From Serinicoccus sediminis (GTDB lineage: Bacteria > Actinomycetota > Actinomycetes > Actinomycetales > Dermatophilaceae): a stretch of DNA of 64,000 nucleotides. The notes below the pieces were generated by a model. That model was not told the origin of the DNA. It was given only the letters and a program-made list of their open reading frames with translations, and ran no database searches. Of the stretch, positions 34,183-41,791 are shown in pieces. The position numbers and the translations under genes were made by a program. Numbering within the stretch: the stretch's first letter is position 1; each line of letters begins with the position of its first letter. Location of the stretch: the NCBI RefSeq assembly GCF_004153545.1, contig NZ_SDVA01000013.1, positions 1 through 64,000 on the forward strand, written 5' to 3'.

Positions 34183-34866
34183 GTGCCGACCTTCGTGCTG
34201 CTGCCGAGCCCCCTGCTGCCGGCGGCGGCGTACTCGGACCTGGCCGGTGCCCTCGGGCGGCTGGGGGCGTCGGCGCGGGTGGCCCCGGTCGAGGCCGGGC
34301 CCGACCTGGACCCGCACGAGCTCGTCGAGGCGTGGGCTGCGCTGGTCGAACCGGGGGCGACCCTCGTCGCGCACAGCAACTCCGGCTACCTCGCGCCCGC
34401 CGTCAGGGCCGCGGCGACGACCGCGGGCCGTCACGTCGGCGGGGTGGTCTTCGTGGACGCCGCCCTGCCGCCGGAGTCCGGACCGGCCCCGCTGGCCCCG
34501 CCGCGCTTCCGGGAGCACCTCGCCGGCCTCGCGGACGCCGACGGCGTGCTGCCCCCGTGGACCCGCTGGTGGCCCCGGGAGGCGCTGGAGGAGATCCTCC
34601 CCGCCGGCCGTCTCACCGAGCTCGACCGTGAGTGCCCGCGGCTGCCGGTGGGCTACTTCCACACCGAGCTGACGCCGCCGCGCGGCTGGGTGGGCGAGCC
34701 GTCGGCATACCTGGCGTTCGGGACGACGTATGCCGACGAGCTCGCCGCGGCGCGCGGCTGGGGGTGGCCGCACCGGGAGATCCCCGGTGGCCACCTGCAC
34801 CTGCTCGTCGATCCGGCGGCCGTGGCGCACGAGGTCGTCGCACTGCGCGAGCAGCTGCCGGGCTGA
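34183..34866 (+). CDS. Alpha/beta hydrolase
   Basis: This encodes 227 residues, soluble. The nucleophile elbow is probably AHSNSGY near residue 64. A GGVVFVDAALP strand follows, and IPGGHLHLLVDP near the end offers the catalytic His. The N-terminus MPTFVLLPSPLLPAAAY matches small hydrolases annotated only by fold. It is divergent from csoR, with the operator between them; it has its own promoter further in, so copper control of it is doubtful. Confidence 0.78.
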   Translation: MPTFVLLPSPLLPAAAYSDLAGALGRLGASARVAPVEAGPDLDPHELVEAWAALVEPGATLVAHSNSGYLAPAVRAAATTAGRHVGGVVFVDAALPPESGPAPLAPPRFREHLAGLADADGVLPPWTRWWPREALEEILPAGRLTELDRECPRLPVGYFHTELTPPRGWVGEPSAYLAFGTTYADELAAARGWGWPHREIPGGHLHLLVDPAAVAHEVVALREQLPG

Positions 34867-34888
34867 CGCCCTCGGTGCGGCCCGGCCC

Positions 34889-35776
34889 CTAGCGGGCGGA
34901 CCGGACGTCTCCGTGGACTGCTGGCTCGGCGGTGCGCTCGTGGCTCTCGGGCTCGGCGGCGGCGCGTCGCTGCGCCACGCCCCGCGCCTGCGCGGCGTGG
35001 ATGTCGCGGACCCACTCCCAGCCCTCGGGCACGTCGGGGCCGAGCCGCGGGTCGTCGGGCTCCACCCCGTCGCGCAGGGCGTGGAGGTAGGCGCGGTCCC
35101 GCTCGATCCGGGCGCGCACCTCGGGCCCCCGGGCGACCGACCCGTGGCCGGGGACGACGGCGTCGACCCGGTCCGCGACGGACTCGAGCACGCGCAGCCC
35201 GGCGAGGTAGTCCTCGACCGGGTCGCTGCCCTCCCGGGCATGGTCGAGCATGGGGACGAAGAGGTCGGACAGCATGTCGCCGGCGACGAGGACGCGGCTG
35301 TCGACGACGACGAGCGCCGCGTGGCCGACGGAGTGCGCCCGGTGCTCGTGGACCGTGACCGTCGGCCCCTGCCACGGCAGGTGGGTCGTGCCCTCGGGCA
35401 GCCCGGTGATGAGGCCGAACGGCTCGACCGGCACCTCGTCGGCGATCTCGGGCGGCAGGCCCTCGACGACCTGGGCCTGCCAGTCGGGCTGCGCGCGCAG
35501 GTCGCGCAGGAAGGCGGCGCACCGGGCGGTGCCGAACCGCGGCGCGTCGCCGAGCTCGGGGTGCCACAGCGCGTGGTCCCAGTCGGGGTGGGTCGCGAAG
35601 CCGGCCACCACCGGGTCGCCGAGGTCGCGCAGGTCCCGGGCGAGAGAGCGCAGCTCGGCGTCGGTGATGCCGGGGTCGACGATCAGCACCCCGGAGAGGC
35701 CGCGCACCACCACGGTGTTGTTGCGGAGCAGCTCACTCTGGTGGACCAGGACGTCATCGGTGACCTGCTGCAGCAT
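34889..35776 (-). CDS. Metallo-beta-lactamase fold hydrolase
   Basis: This encodes 295 residues. The first metal-binding motif reads THPDWDH, so the usual second His of HxHxDH is Asp. The second His is likely in HSVGHAALVV, followed by LVAGDMLSD (bridging Asp) and VVPGHGSV (last His). The substrate is unknown; the C-terminal tail of about 60 residues is polar. GAGGAG before ATG 35776 supports the start. Confidence 0.85.
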   Translation of the reverse strand: MLQQVTDDVLVHQSELLRNNTVVVRGLSGVLIVDPGITDAELRSLARDLRDLGDPVVAGFATHPDWDHALWHPELGDAPRFGTARCAAFLRDLRAQPDWQAQVVEGLPPEIADEVPVEPFGLITGLPEGTTHLPWQGPTVTVHEHRAHSVGHAALVVVDSRVLVAGDMLSDLFVPMLDHAREGSDPVEDYLAGLRVLESVADRVDAVVPGHGSVARGPEVRARIERDRAYLHALRDGVEPDDPRLGPDVPEGWEWVRDIHAAQARGVAQRRAAAEPESHERTAEPAVHGDVRSAR

Positions 35777-36004
35777 GGGTTCTCCTCGTCAGGGGGCGGA
35801 CCGCCGAGTGGGGGCCTCGGAGTCGACATACCCGGGGGTGCGTCTCCTGTGACCTCGCCATGGGGCGCGACTCATCGGTGCGCGGAGATGGTCGATGGTG
35901 GCCGGGTCGGCGGAGGCCGCACCGAGCGGCGGGGCCGGGCGATGAGGATGGCGGGCGGGCGCGGTCCGACCACCAGAGAACCGGCCCGAGGAGAGTGGAC
36001 CACT
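35777..36004. other. Divergent intergenic region
   Basis: This 228-base gap separates the MBL-fold gene and the reductase gene. It holds the SD of both genes and an imperfect CsoR-like sequence ATACCCGGGGGTGC near 35828. I see no gene or repeat in it. Confidence 0.4.
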
Positions 36005-36568
36005 GTGCGCACCCTGACCTTCGCGATGAACGTCAGCCTGGACGGCTACGTCGCCACGCCCGACGGAGACCTCGGCTGGAGCGCACCGAGCGACGAGCTG
36101 TTCCAGTGGTGGTCCGACCGGGTGGGGGCCACGGAGCTGTCCCTCTACGGGCGCCGGCTGTGGGAGGACATGAGCTCCCACTGGCCCACCGCCGACCAGC
36201 AGCCCGGTGTCACCCCAACGCACCGCGAGTACGCGCGCCGCTGGCGCGCCATGCCCAAGGTCGTCTTCTCGTCGACGAGCCTCCCGGTCGACGGGAACAC
36301 CAGGTTGGTCACGGGGGACGCGGTGAGCGAGATCCGGCGGCTCAAGGGTGAGGACGGCGGGCCGATGGACATCGGTGGCGCCACCCTGGCCGGCGCCGCC
36401 ATGCGAGCAGGCCTCGTCGACGAGTTCGTCCTGGTCACCGTGCCGGTCCTGGTGGGTGGGGGACGACCCTTCTTCGCGGCCCTGGACGGGTGGGTGCAGC
36501 TGGACCTCGTCGAGACCAGGACCTTCCCCGGCGGCGTCCTGATGACCCGCTACGCCACGCGCCACTGA
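36005..36568 (+). CDS. Dihydrofolate reductase-like (RibD C-terminal) protein
   Basis: This encodes 187 residues. It has the RibD_C/DHFR-like pattern: MNVSLDGYVATPDGDLGW, SLYGRRLWEDM, KVVFSSTSL, and DIGGATLAGAAMRAGLVDEF. Such small actinobacterial proteins use NADPH with unknown substrates and are not the folate enzyme. The GTG start follows GAGGAG. Confidence 0.85.
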   Translation: MRTLTFAMNVSLDGYVATPDGDLGWSAPSDELFQWWSDRVGATELSLYGRRLWEDMSSHWPTADQQPGVTPTHREYARRWRAMPKVVFSSTSLPVDGNTRLVTGDAVSEIRRLKGEDGGPMDIGGATLAGAAMRAGLVDEFVLVTVPVLVGGGRPFFAALDGWVQLDLVETRTFPGGVLMTRYATRH

Positions 36569-37065
36569 CGGTGGCTCAGCGACGGGACGGCCCGGCGCAG
36601 GCGCCCAGCCCCGGCCAGGACCGGAGCGCGATCTCGTCCCTCAACCCCCGGACACGTCACACTGAGTCACCGACTGAATCAGTCCGCCGTTGATGCGCCG
36701 GGTGACTCAGCGGCGGACTGAGTCGGGTGGTGACTCAGCCGCGCGGTGAGTCGAGCACAGACTCAGGGGCGGGCTGATTCGGTGGGTGACTCAATGTCAC
36801 GTCTCCGGACGGTCGTGCTGCCGCCCCGGGTCCCGGACGAGAGCCGGCACCGGTCGTCGGACCGAGGGCGAGTCACGGCAGGGGCAGGTGCTCGCGAACC
36901 TGTGTGGGGTGGCCAGGCGGGCGGGCCAGGCAGAGGCAGGCCAGAGGTCCGGGCGGGGCACTACAGTGACGAGAAGCAGAGGGCGTGGGCGTCAGTCATG
37001 GGCGCGGATCACGGTGTCCGGCGCCACCCGGTCGAGCATCGAGGACCACGTCGAGAGGAGAGGCG
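36569..37065. other. 497-base gap with repeat array
   Basis: No convincing gene lies here. It contains the 28-bp dyad array (36663-36802). A possible -10 box TACAGT (36962-36967) may give a long leader for the small membrane protein at 37066. Confidence 0.55.
36663..36802. repeat. 28-bp tandem array of TGAGTC/GACTCA dyads (five units)
   Basis: Units start at 36663, 36691, 36719, 36747 and 36775. Each has a TGA(G/T)TC-like site and, 12 bases on, a TGACTCA-like site; the two are inverted copies, so every unit is a dyad. Unit 2 has a degenerate first site (TGATGC). The sequence between sites is not conserved; the 12/16-base spacing is. Confidence 0.85.
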
Positions 37066-37440
37066 ATGTCGACACCTGCGAGGACGGTCACCGCAGTGGG
37101 TCTTGGTGGGGTGGCGGCGTTCCAGCTGGCGCTCGCGCTGGGTGCGCCGTGGGGCCGGGCGAGCTACGGCGGCCAGCACGAGGGGGTGCTGCCGCAGAGG
37201 CTCAGGATGGTCAGCGCCGGGGCCGTGGTGGCCTACGCCGCGCTGGCGGTCACCGTCGCGAGCGAGCGGACGTCACCACAGGTGCGGCGCGGCGTCCTCA
37301 CCGCGGTGGCCGGGCTGATGTCGGTGGCTGCCGTCCCGAATGCCATCTCGCGCTCTCGGCTGGAGCGGACGATCTGGACGCCCACCACCCTCGCGCTCGC
37401 GTATGCCGCGTGGCGGGCGCGCGACACCGCCGCGGGTTGA
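37066..37440 (+). CDS. Small membrane protein, function unknown
   Basis: This encodes 124 residues with about four membrane helices (AVGLGGVAAFQLALALG, LRMVSAGAVVAYAALAVTV, LTAVAGLMSVAAVPNAI, TTLALAYAAW). GAGAGGAG precedes the ATG. It resembles uncharacterised actinobacterial membrane proteins. It converges on the methyltransferase-like gene with a 16-base gap. Confidence 0.75.
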   Translation: MSTPARTVTAVGLGGVAAFQLALALGAPWGRASYGGQHEGVLPQRLRMVSAGAVVAYAALAVTVASERTSPQVRRGVLTAVAGLMSVAAVPNAISRSRLERTIWTPTTLALAYAAWRARDTAAG

Positions 37441-37456
37441 CGCCCCTCCGTCGGCG

Positions 37457-38074
37457 TCATCGCAGCTGGAAGAGGTAGGCGAAGGCCTCTCGCGTGTAGG
37501 CGATCCCCCGACCCGTGGCGCGGATGCGGCGGGGGTCCGCGAGCTCGGGGCGCCTCGGGACGAGATGCTGGTCCAGCCCGTCGGTGGTGACGCGGTAGCG
37601 ACGGTCGCGGTGGTGCACGAGGGCCACGAGCTCCCACGCCGGGTCCAGTGCGGCGAGGCTGGCGTCACCGTGGCTGGTGTTGGCCAGCAGCCACCCACCC
37701 GGGCGCAGGTAGGAACGGGTGTGGTCCGAGACAGGCCCGGCGTAGAGCGAGATGAGCAGGTCGGTGCTCGCGACCTCCAGATCGAGCGGCGCGGTGTAGT
37801 CGGCCGGCAGGAACTCCACCTGCCTCCCCGCGCCCTGGCGTGTGCGGCCCGCGAGCTCCTGCTCGACGAGGTCGCGATCGGCGAAGAACCTGGCCGCACG
37901 GTCGTCGGTGTCCACGTAGGTGACCGATGCGAAGGCGGTGGACGGCGAGAGGTCGACGTAGCTGCCGGGATAGAGGGCGTGGTCGACCTGGACCAGGTCG
38001 GCGATGGCGGCGAACAGCTCGGACCGGTCCCCGATGGACTCCCTGTACTGCGACCACGTCGCGCGGCGTGCCAC
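37457..38074 (-). CDS. SAM-dependent methyltransferase-like protein
   Basis: This encodes 205 residues. WSQYRESIGDRSELFAAIADL is followed by YPGSYVDLSPSTAFASVTYVDTD, which looks like the S-adenosylmethionine-binding loop and acidic motif II, and by DLLISLYAGPVS with LRPGGWLLAN (motif post-I/III). GTG 38074 follows GGGAGG; a TTG four codons upstream is possible. It lies 25 bases after the ribonuclease gene and may be the last gene of that operon. Confidence 0.68.
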   Translation of the reverse strand: MARRATWSQYRESIGDRSELFAAIADLVQVDHALYPGSYVDLSPSTAFASVTYVDTDDRAARFFADRDLVEQELAGRTRQGAGRQVEFLPADYTAPLDLEVASTDLLISLYAGPVSDHTRSYLRPGGWLLANTSHGDASLAALDPAWELVALVHHRDRRYRVTTDGLDQHLVPRRPELADPRRIRATGRGIAYTREAFAYLFQLR

Positions 38075-38099
38075 CCTCCCATCCAACCAGCAGGACGCG

Positions 38100-38600
38100 T
38101 CAGCCGGCCGGGGCGAACTCGCAGAAGCTCTGGTAGTGGTCGTCCGTGAAGTACCAGACCTCAGGGTCGACCTCGCCCCCGGTGACGACGCGCCGGGCGC
38201 CGCGGGTCGCCAGGCCGGGGGTCTGCACGGTGAACTCCCGGTAGTACCCGCGGTCCTCCTGCGGCAGGAGGTCCTCGCGGTTGTCGAAGGTCGACCCGTC
38301 CCGGTCCGGGTATGCGTAGGGCCCGTCGTCCTCGATGTCGTCGACGACCGGGTCCAGCTCCCGGGGCAGGGCGCTGTCGTCGCAGGCGTCGACGTCGTCC
38401 CAGTCGCGGGTGTCGGCACCGCGAGCGCCCTCCGCGGCCCCGGACGCCGGCGTGGGTCCCGAGGGTGCGGCAGAGCCCGTCGGCGAGGACGCTCCGCCCG
38501 CGGGCATGCCCCCACCGCCCTGCTCGCCGACGACGAGCCACAGCACCAGGGCGGCCAGCAGGGCCAGGGCCAGGGCGGAGAGCGCCTGCGACCGGCTCAC
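38100..38600 (-). CDS. Secreted guanyl-specific ribonuclease (RNase Sa/barnase family)
   Basis: This encodes 166 residues. The N-terminal hydrophobic segment (6-24) is a signal peptide or anchor, and a Pro/Ser/Gly linker runs to about 65. The catalytic domain matches RNase Sa: E122 in YYREFTV, R133 and R137 in TRGARRVVTG and H155 in DDHYQSF, with spacing like E54, R65, R69 and H85 of RNase Sa. It cleaves RNA after G. GTG overlaps the stop of the inhibitor gene, so the inhibitor is made first. Confidence 0.9.
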   Translation of the reverse strand: MSRSQALSALALALLAALVLWLVVGEQGGGGMPAGGASSPTGSAAPSGPTPASGAAEGARGADTRDWDDVDACDDSALPRELDPVVDDIEDDGPYAYPDRDGSTFDNREDLLPQEDRGYYREFTVQTPGLATRGARRVVTGGEVDPEVWYFTDDHYQSFCEFAPAG

Positions 38601-38956
38601 GGCTGGTCGGTGTCCCGGGCCGGTCCGAGCGCCACGACGGCCAGCGCCTCGGCGTCGTCGAGGATCTCCGACAGGATCCACCACGCCCGGCCGTCGCGGG
38701 CCGCCAGCGCACCGGCCTCTCTCCACAGCAGCGCTACGTCGCGCCCGTCCCACAGCTCGCGCAGGTCCCGCAGCGCGTCGGCCATGGCGTCCAGGTTGGT
38801 GGACGCCGGCTCGGGCAGCCGCAGGGCCGCGCAGAGCTGCGCCTGCGTCTCCCGCAGCCCACCGCCGCGGGGTGTGGTGGCCTCGGTGACGGCATACCCC
38901 GACTGGGCGAAGTGCCCCTGGGCGTCCTCGAGACGCTCCGCCGGGAGGATGATCAC
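38597..38956 (-). CDS. Barstar-family ribonuclease inhibitor
   Basis: This encodes 119 residues. It has the barstar pattern: short beta start (IILPAERL), helix, then STNLDAMADALRDL (the conserved NLDA-DxL region that enters the RNase active site) and VALLWREAGAL..WWILSEIL. It should protect the cytoplasm from the RNase encoded next. The GTG overlaps the TGA of purB, and its own TGA overlaps the GTG of the RNase gene. Confidence 0.88.
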   Translation of the reverse strand: MIILPAERLEDAQGHFAQSGYAVTEATTPRGGGLRETQAQLCAALRLPEPASTNLDAMADALRDLRELWDGRDVALLWREAGALAARDGRAWWILSEILDDAEALAVVALGPARDTDQP

Positions 38957-40431
38957 GCGTCCCCCAGGTGCTCCACCAGCTGCGGCGCCAGCCCGACGTA
39001 GGTCGCCGGGGTCAGCGCCACCAGCCGCTCCTCCTCCTGCGCCGGCAGCCCCAGCCCCCGCACGAACTCCACCAGCTCGTCCTGCCCGATCCGGCGCCCG
39101 CGGGTGAGCTCCTTGAGCCGCTCGTAGGGGTTGCTCATCCCCTCCACACCCCGGGCCGCCAGCGCCCGCATGACCGACTGGACCGGCTCGGCGAGCACCT
39201 CCCAGTTGGCGTCGAGGTCGGCGGTCATGGCCTCCGGGACGGCGTCCAGCCCGGCGAGACCGCGGCTCACGTTGTCCAGCGCCAGAAGCCCGTGCCCGAG
39301 GGCGGAGCCGATGTTGCGCTGCATGGAGGAGTCGGTGAGGTCGCGCTGCAGCCGGCTGGTGACCAGGGTCGTGGCCAGCACGTCGAGCAGGGCGTTGCTG
39401 ACCTCCAGGTTGGCCTCGGCGTTCTCGAACCGGATCGGGTTGACCTTGTGCGGCATCGTGCTCGAGCCGACCGTCCCCTGACCGCGGACCTGCGCGAAGT
39501 AGCCCATGGAGATGTAGGTCCACATGTCCGTCGCCAGGTTGTGCAGGATGCGCTGGAAGCGCGCGACGTCGGCGTACAGCTCGGCCTGCCAGTCGTGGCT
39601 CTCGATCTGGGTGGTGAGCGGGTTCCACTCCAGACCGAGGTGCTCGACGAAGGAACGGCTGATCTGCTGCCAGTCCGCGCCCGGGACCGCCTCGACGTGC
39701 GCCCCGTAGGTGCCGGTCGCCCCGTTGAGCTTGCCCAGGTATGCCGCCCCGTCGACCCGGCGCAGCTGTCGCGTCAGCCGGTGCGCCAGCACCGCCAGCT
39801 CCTTGCCCATCGTCGTCGGCGTGGCCGGCTGCCCGTGCGTGTGCGCGAGCAGCGGGACCTCGGCGAGCTCGCGCGCCATGGCCGACAGCTGGTCGACCAG
39901 CGCGCGCGCCCGCGGCAGCCACACCTCCTGCACCGCGCCCTGCACCATGAGCGCGTACGACGTGTTGTTGATGTCCTCGCTGGTGCAGGCGAAGTGGATA
40001 AGCTGCCCCAGCGCGTCGGCCCTGGCGGTCCCCTCGGCGCTCCCGCCGCCGCCCTCGCTCCCGGCGTCCGCCCCGGCCAGCAGGTCGGTGAGCCGACCGC
40101 GCAGGAAGTACTCGATGGCCTTCACGTCGTGCACGGTCTCGGCCTCGATGACCTTCAGCTCGCCGATCGAGTCGGCGTCGAAGTCGACGACCAGCGCCCG
40201 CAGGGCCTCCTGCTCCTGCGCCGAGAGGCCAGGGGCGCCGGGCACCACCTCGTGCTCCACCAGGTGCAGCAGCCACTCCACCTCGACGTGCAGCCGCGCC
40301 CGGTTCAGCGCCGCCTCGGAGAGGTGGTCGACGAGCGGCGCGACCGCCCCGCGGTACCTCCCGTCCAGGGCACCCAGGGCGATGCTGGGGGAGAGCTCGG
40401 CGAGCGGCGTGCGGGCAGCGGGGAGCGGCAT
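38953..40431 (-). CDS. purB: Adenylosuccinate lyase
   Basis: This encodes 492 residues of the longer PurB class. ALGALDGRYRG, FACTSEDINNTSYALM, AHTHGQPATPTTMGKELA and the signature GSSTMPHKVNPIRFENAE are all present. It makes AICAR and AMP in purine synthesis. ATG 40431 is preferred over a frame to 40497 because homologues start near LAELSPSIALGALDGRY. CAAGAT six bases upstream may be a leaderless -10. Barstar and RNase genes follow in the same transcript. Confidence 0.96.
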   Translation of the reverse strand: MPLPAARTPLAELSPSIALGALDGRYRGAVAPLVDHLSEAALNRARLHVEVEWLLHLVEHEVVPGAPGLSAQEQEALRALVVDFDADSIGELKVIEAETVHDVKAIEYFLRGRLTDLLAGADAGSEGGGGSAEGTARADALGQLIHFACTSEDINNTSYALMVQGAVQEVWLPRARALVDQLSAMARELAEVPLLAHTHGQPATPTTMGKELAVLAHRLTRQLRRVDGAAYLGKLNGATGTYGAHVEAVPGADWQQISRSFVEHLGLEWNPLTTQIESHDWQAELYADVARFQRILHNLATDMWTYISMGYFAQVRGQGTVGSSTMPHKVNPIRFENAEANLEVSNALLDVLATTLVTSRLQRDLTDSSMQRNIGSALGHGLLALDNVSRGLAGLDAVPEAMTADLDANWEVLAEPVQSVMRALAARGVEGMSNPYERLKELTRGRRIGQDELVEFVRGLGLPAQEEERLVALTPATYVGLAPQLVEHLGDA

Positions 40432-40488
40432 ACGCCCATCTTGGCAGGGGACCGGCAGGACGCCGAACGGTGCGGCACACCGGTGTCC

Positions 40489-40534
40489 TGTCAACACGAC
40501 GTTGACAAGACGGTGATGTCAACATATTGTTGAC
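40489..40534 (+). promoter_or_regulatory. Leaderless promoter with two GTCAAC-N5-GTTGAC operators
   Basis: Two inverted repeats with identical arms lie at 40490-40506 and 40518-40534, centres 28 bp apart. The -35 TTGACA (40502-40507) is formed by the first operator and the -10 TATTGT (40525-40530) by the second, spacer 17. The ATG at 40537 is six bases after the -10. A repressor would cover both promoter boxes. Confidence 0.82.
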
Positions 40535-40536
40535 GC

Positions 40537-40827
40537 ATGACCTCCAGCACCGCCACGGCCATGGCTCAGGTCCGCCTCACCGCCGGCCTGAGCGCCATCG
40601 CCGTCGGTTTCGTCACCTTCTGGCTCAGCCGCGTCGTCGACTCCGGCTTCGTGCACGGCTTCTTGCAGGGCGCCACGCTGGCGCTCATGGTCGCGGGCGC
40701 CTACCTGGTCGGGGCCGCGGTGTGGCACCGACGCAGCCGGGGCCAGGTCGAGGACGACCGGCACTGGCTGCCCAGCCGCGACGGCGCCGGCGACGGGCCC
40801 GCCGCCGAGCACCGGGGCCCGCGGTGA
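40537..40827 (+). CDS. Small two-helix membrane protein
   Basis: This encodes 96 residues. Two membrane helices (about 14-29 and 42-63) are followed by a charged tail. The sequence LSAIAVGFVTFWLSRVVDSGFVHGFLQGATLALMVAGAYLVGA contains no domain I recognise. It is the first gene behind the double operator and starts on a leaderless transcript. Its stop overlaps the GTG of the HTH gene. Confidence 0.78.
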   Translation: MTSSTATAMAQVRLTAGLSAIAVGFVTFWLSRVVDSGFVHGFLQGATLALMVAGAYLVGAAVWHRRSRGQVEDDRHWLPSRDGAGDGPAAEHRGPR

Positions 40828-41423
40828 AACAGGCGCACGCCGAGGGCGACCTCGCCGCCCAGATCGGGCACATCATCCTCGACGAGGGACACGGGCCTGT
40901 CGGACACACGCTGGACGCCGACGACCACCTCCGCCTGGTGCGCCGCGCCGCGCTGGCCCACGAGGTCAGCGGCGAGCTCCTGCAGCAGGCGGTGACCGCC
41001 GCCCGCGCCGGCGGCCAGAGCTGGGCCACCCTCGGTCAGGAGCTGGGGCTGAGCAGGCAGGGCGCCCAGCAGCGTTTCGGTGGAGCCGGGCGTCGGACCA
41101 CGGCCGCCGACGACGCCGACGCCGACGCCGACACCGACACCGAGTCGCCGGAGCGTCGGGACGAGCGGTGGCTCGGTCCGGTCACCGCCGTCGACGAGCT
41201 GGGCGAGCTGGAGCTGGCCGGCCAGCTCGGTTGGCACACCGTCGAGGCCGGCATGTTCCGGCACCGGATGGTGCGGACCCCCACCTGCTGGGAGCACCGG
41301 CGGGTGCTGTGGACGCGCACCACCTCGAGCTACCTCGTCGACGGGTGGCAGGTGGGGGCCCGAGCGTTCCCCTGGCTCTATCTCGTGCGGGACACCGGGC
41401 GGCCGGTGGGCGACCCCACCTGA
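40824..41423 (+). CDS. HTH protein with conserved aromatic C-terminal domain
   Basis: This encodes 199 residues. The N-terminal half has a helix-turn-helix of the type AHEVSGELLQQAVTAAR..SWATLGQELGLSRQGAQQRF (about 45-90). An Asp-Ala-Thr repeat linker follows (ADADADTDTES). The C-terminal domain (DERWLGPVTAVDELGELELA.., WEHRRVLWTRTTSSYLVDGWQV, FPWLYLVRD) is rich in Trp and is of unknown function. GTG overlaps the TGA of the membrane gene. It is the obvious candidate to bind the double operator; that is inference. Confidence 0.78.
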   Translation: MKQAHAEGDLAAQIGHIILDEGHGPVGHTLDADDHLRLVRRAALAHEVSGELLQQAVTAARAGGQSWATLGQELGLSRQGAQQRFGGAGRRTTAADDADADADTDTESPERRDERWLGPVTAVDELGELELAGQLGWHTVEAGMFRHRMVRTPTCWEHRRVLWTRTTSSYLVDGWQVGARAFPWLYLVRDTGRPVGDPT

Positions 41424-41439
41424 GCCGCCGGCGGCGCGG

Positions 41440-41778
41440 TCAGCGCTTCTTGGCGTCCGGGTCGATCTCGTCGGCGCTCACGTAGTCGCCGGTGACGCGG
41501 TCGCGGTGCTCGCGGGCGATGCGGGTGGCCTCCTCGGCCTCCTGGTGCAGCTTGTCGGCGTGCTGCTGAGCCTCGCGCGCCTTGGCCTGCAGCTCGCGCG
41601 CCCGATCCTCCGCGCTCTGGGCGTACGACTCGCCCGACTGCGCCTTCTCGCGCAGCCCCGCCGCCTCCTCGCGGGCGGCCGCCAGCCGCTTGTTGCGGGC
41701 CATCACCGCCCAGACGGCCAGCGCCGCCACCACGACGACGGCGATGACGACGATCCAGACGATGGTCGAGGTGTCCAT
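41440..41778 (-). CDS. Membrane-anchored coiled-coil protein
   Basis: This encodes 112 residues. One membrane helix (6-26) is followed by a charged coiled coil (KRLAAAREEAAGLREKA through EEATRIAREHRDRV) and a short acidic-basic tail. It should have its tail in the cytoplasm. The function is unknown. The promoter overlaps the end of cydDC, so it can be made separately from that operon. Confidence 0.78.
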   Translation of the reverse strand: MDTSTIVWIVVIAVVVVAALAVWAVMARNKRLAAAREEAAGLREKAQSGESYAQSAEDRARELQAKAREAQQHADKLHQEAEEATRIAREHRDRVTGDYVSADEIDPDAKKR

Positions 41779-41785
41779 GACCGGA

Positions 41786-41791
41786 AACCTA
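41786..41791 (-). promoter_or_regulatory. Leaderless -10 box (TAGGTT) of coiled-coil gene
   Basis: The minus-strand hexamer ends seven bases before ATG 41778 and includes the cydDC stop codon. Confidence 0.55.

Noticed and set aside
35820-35845. Third CsoR-type operator (ATACCCGGGGGTGC)
   Set aside because: The dyad is imperfect, lacks the right ATA/TAT flank and does not overlap an evident promoter.
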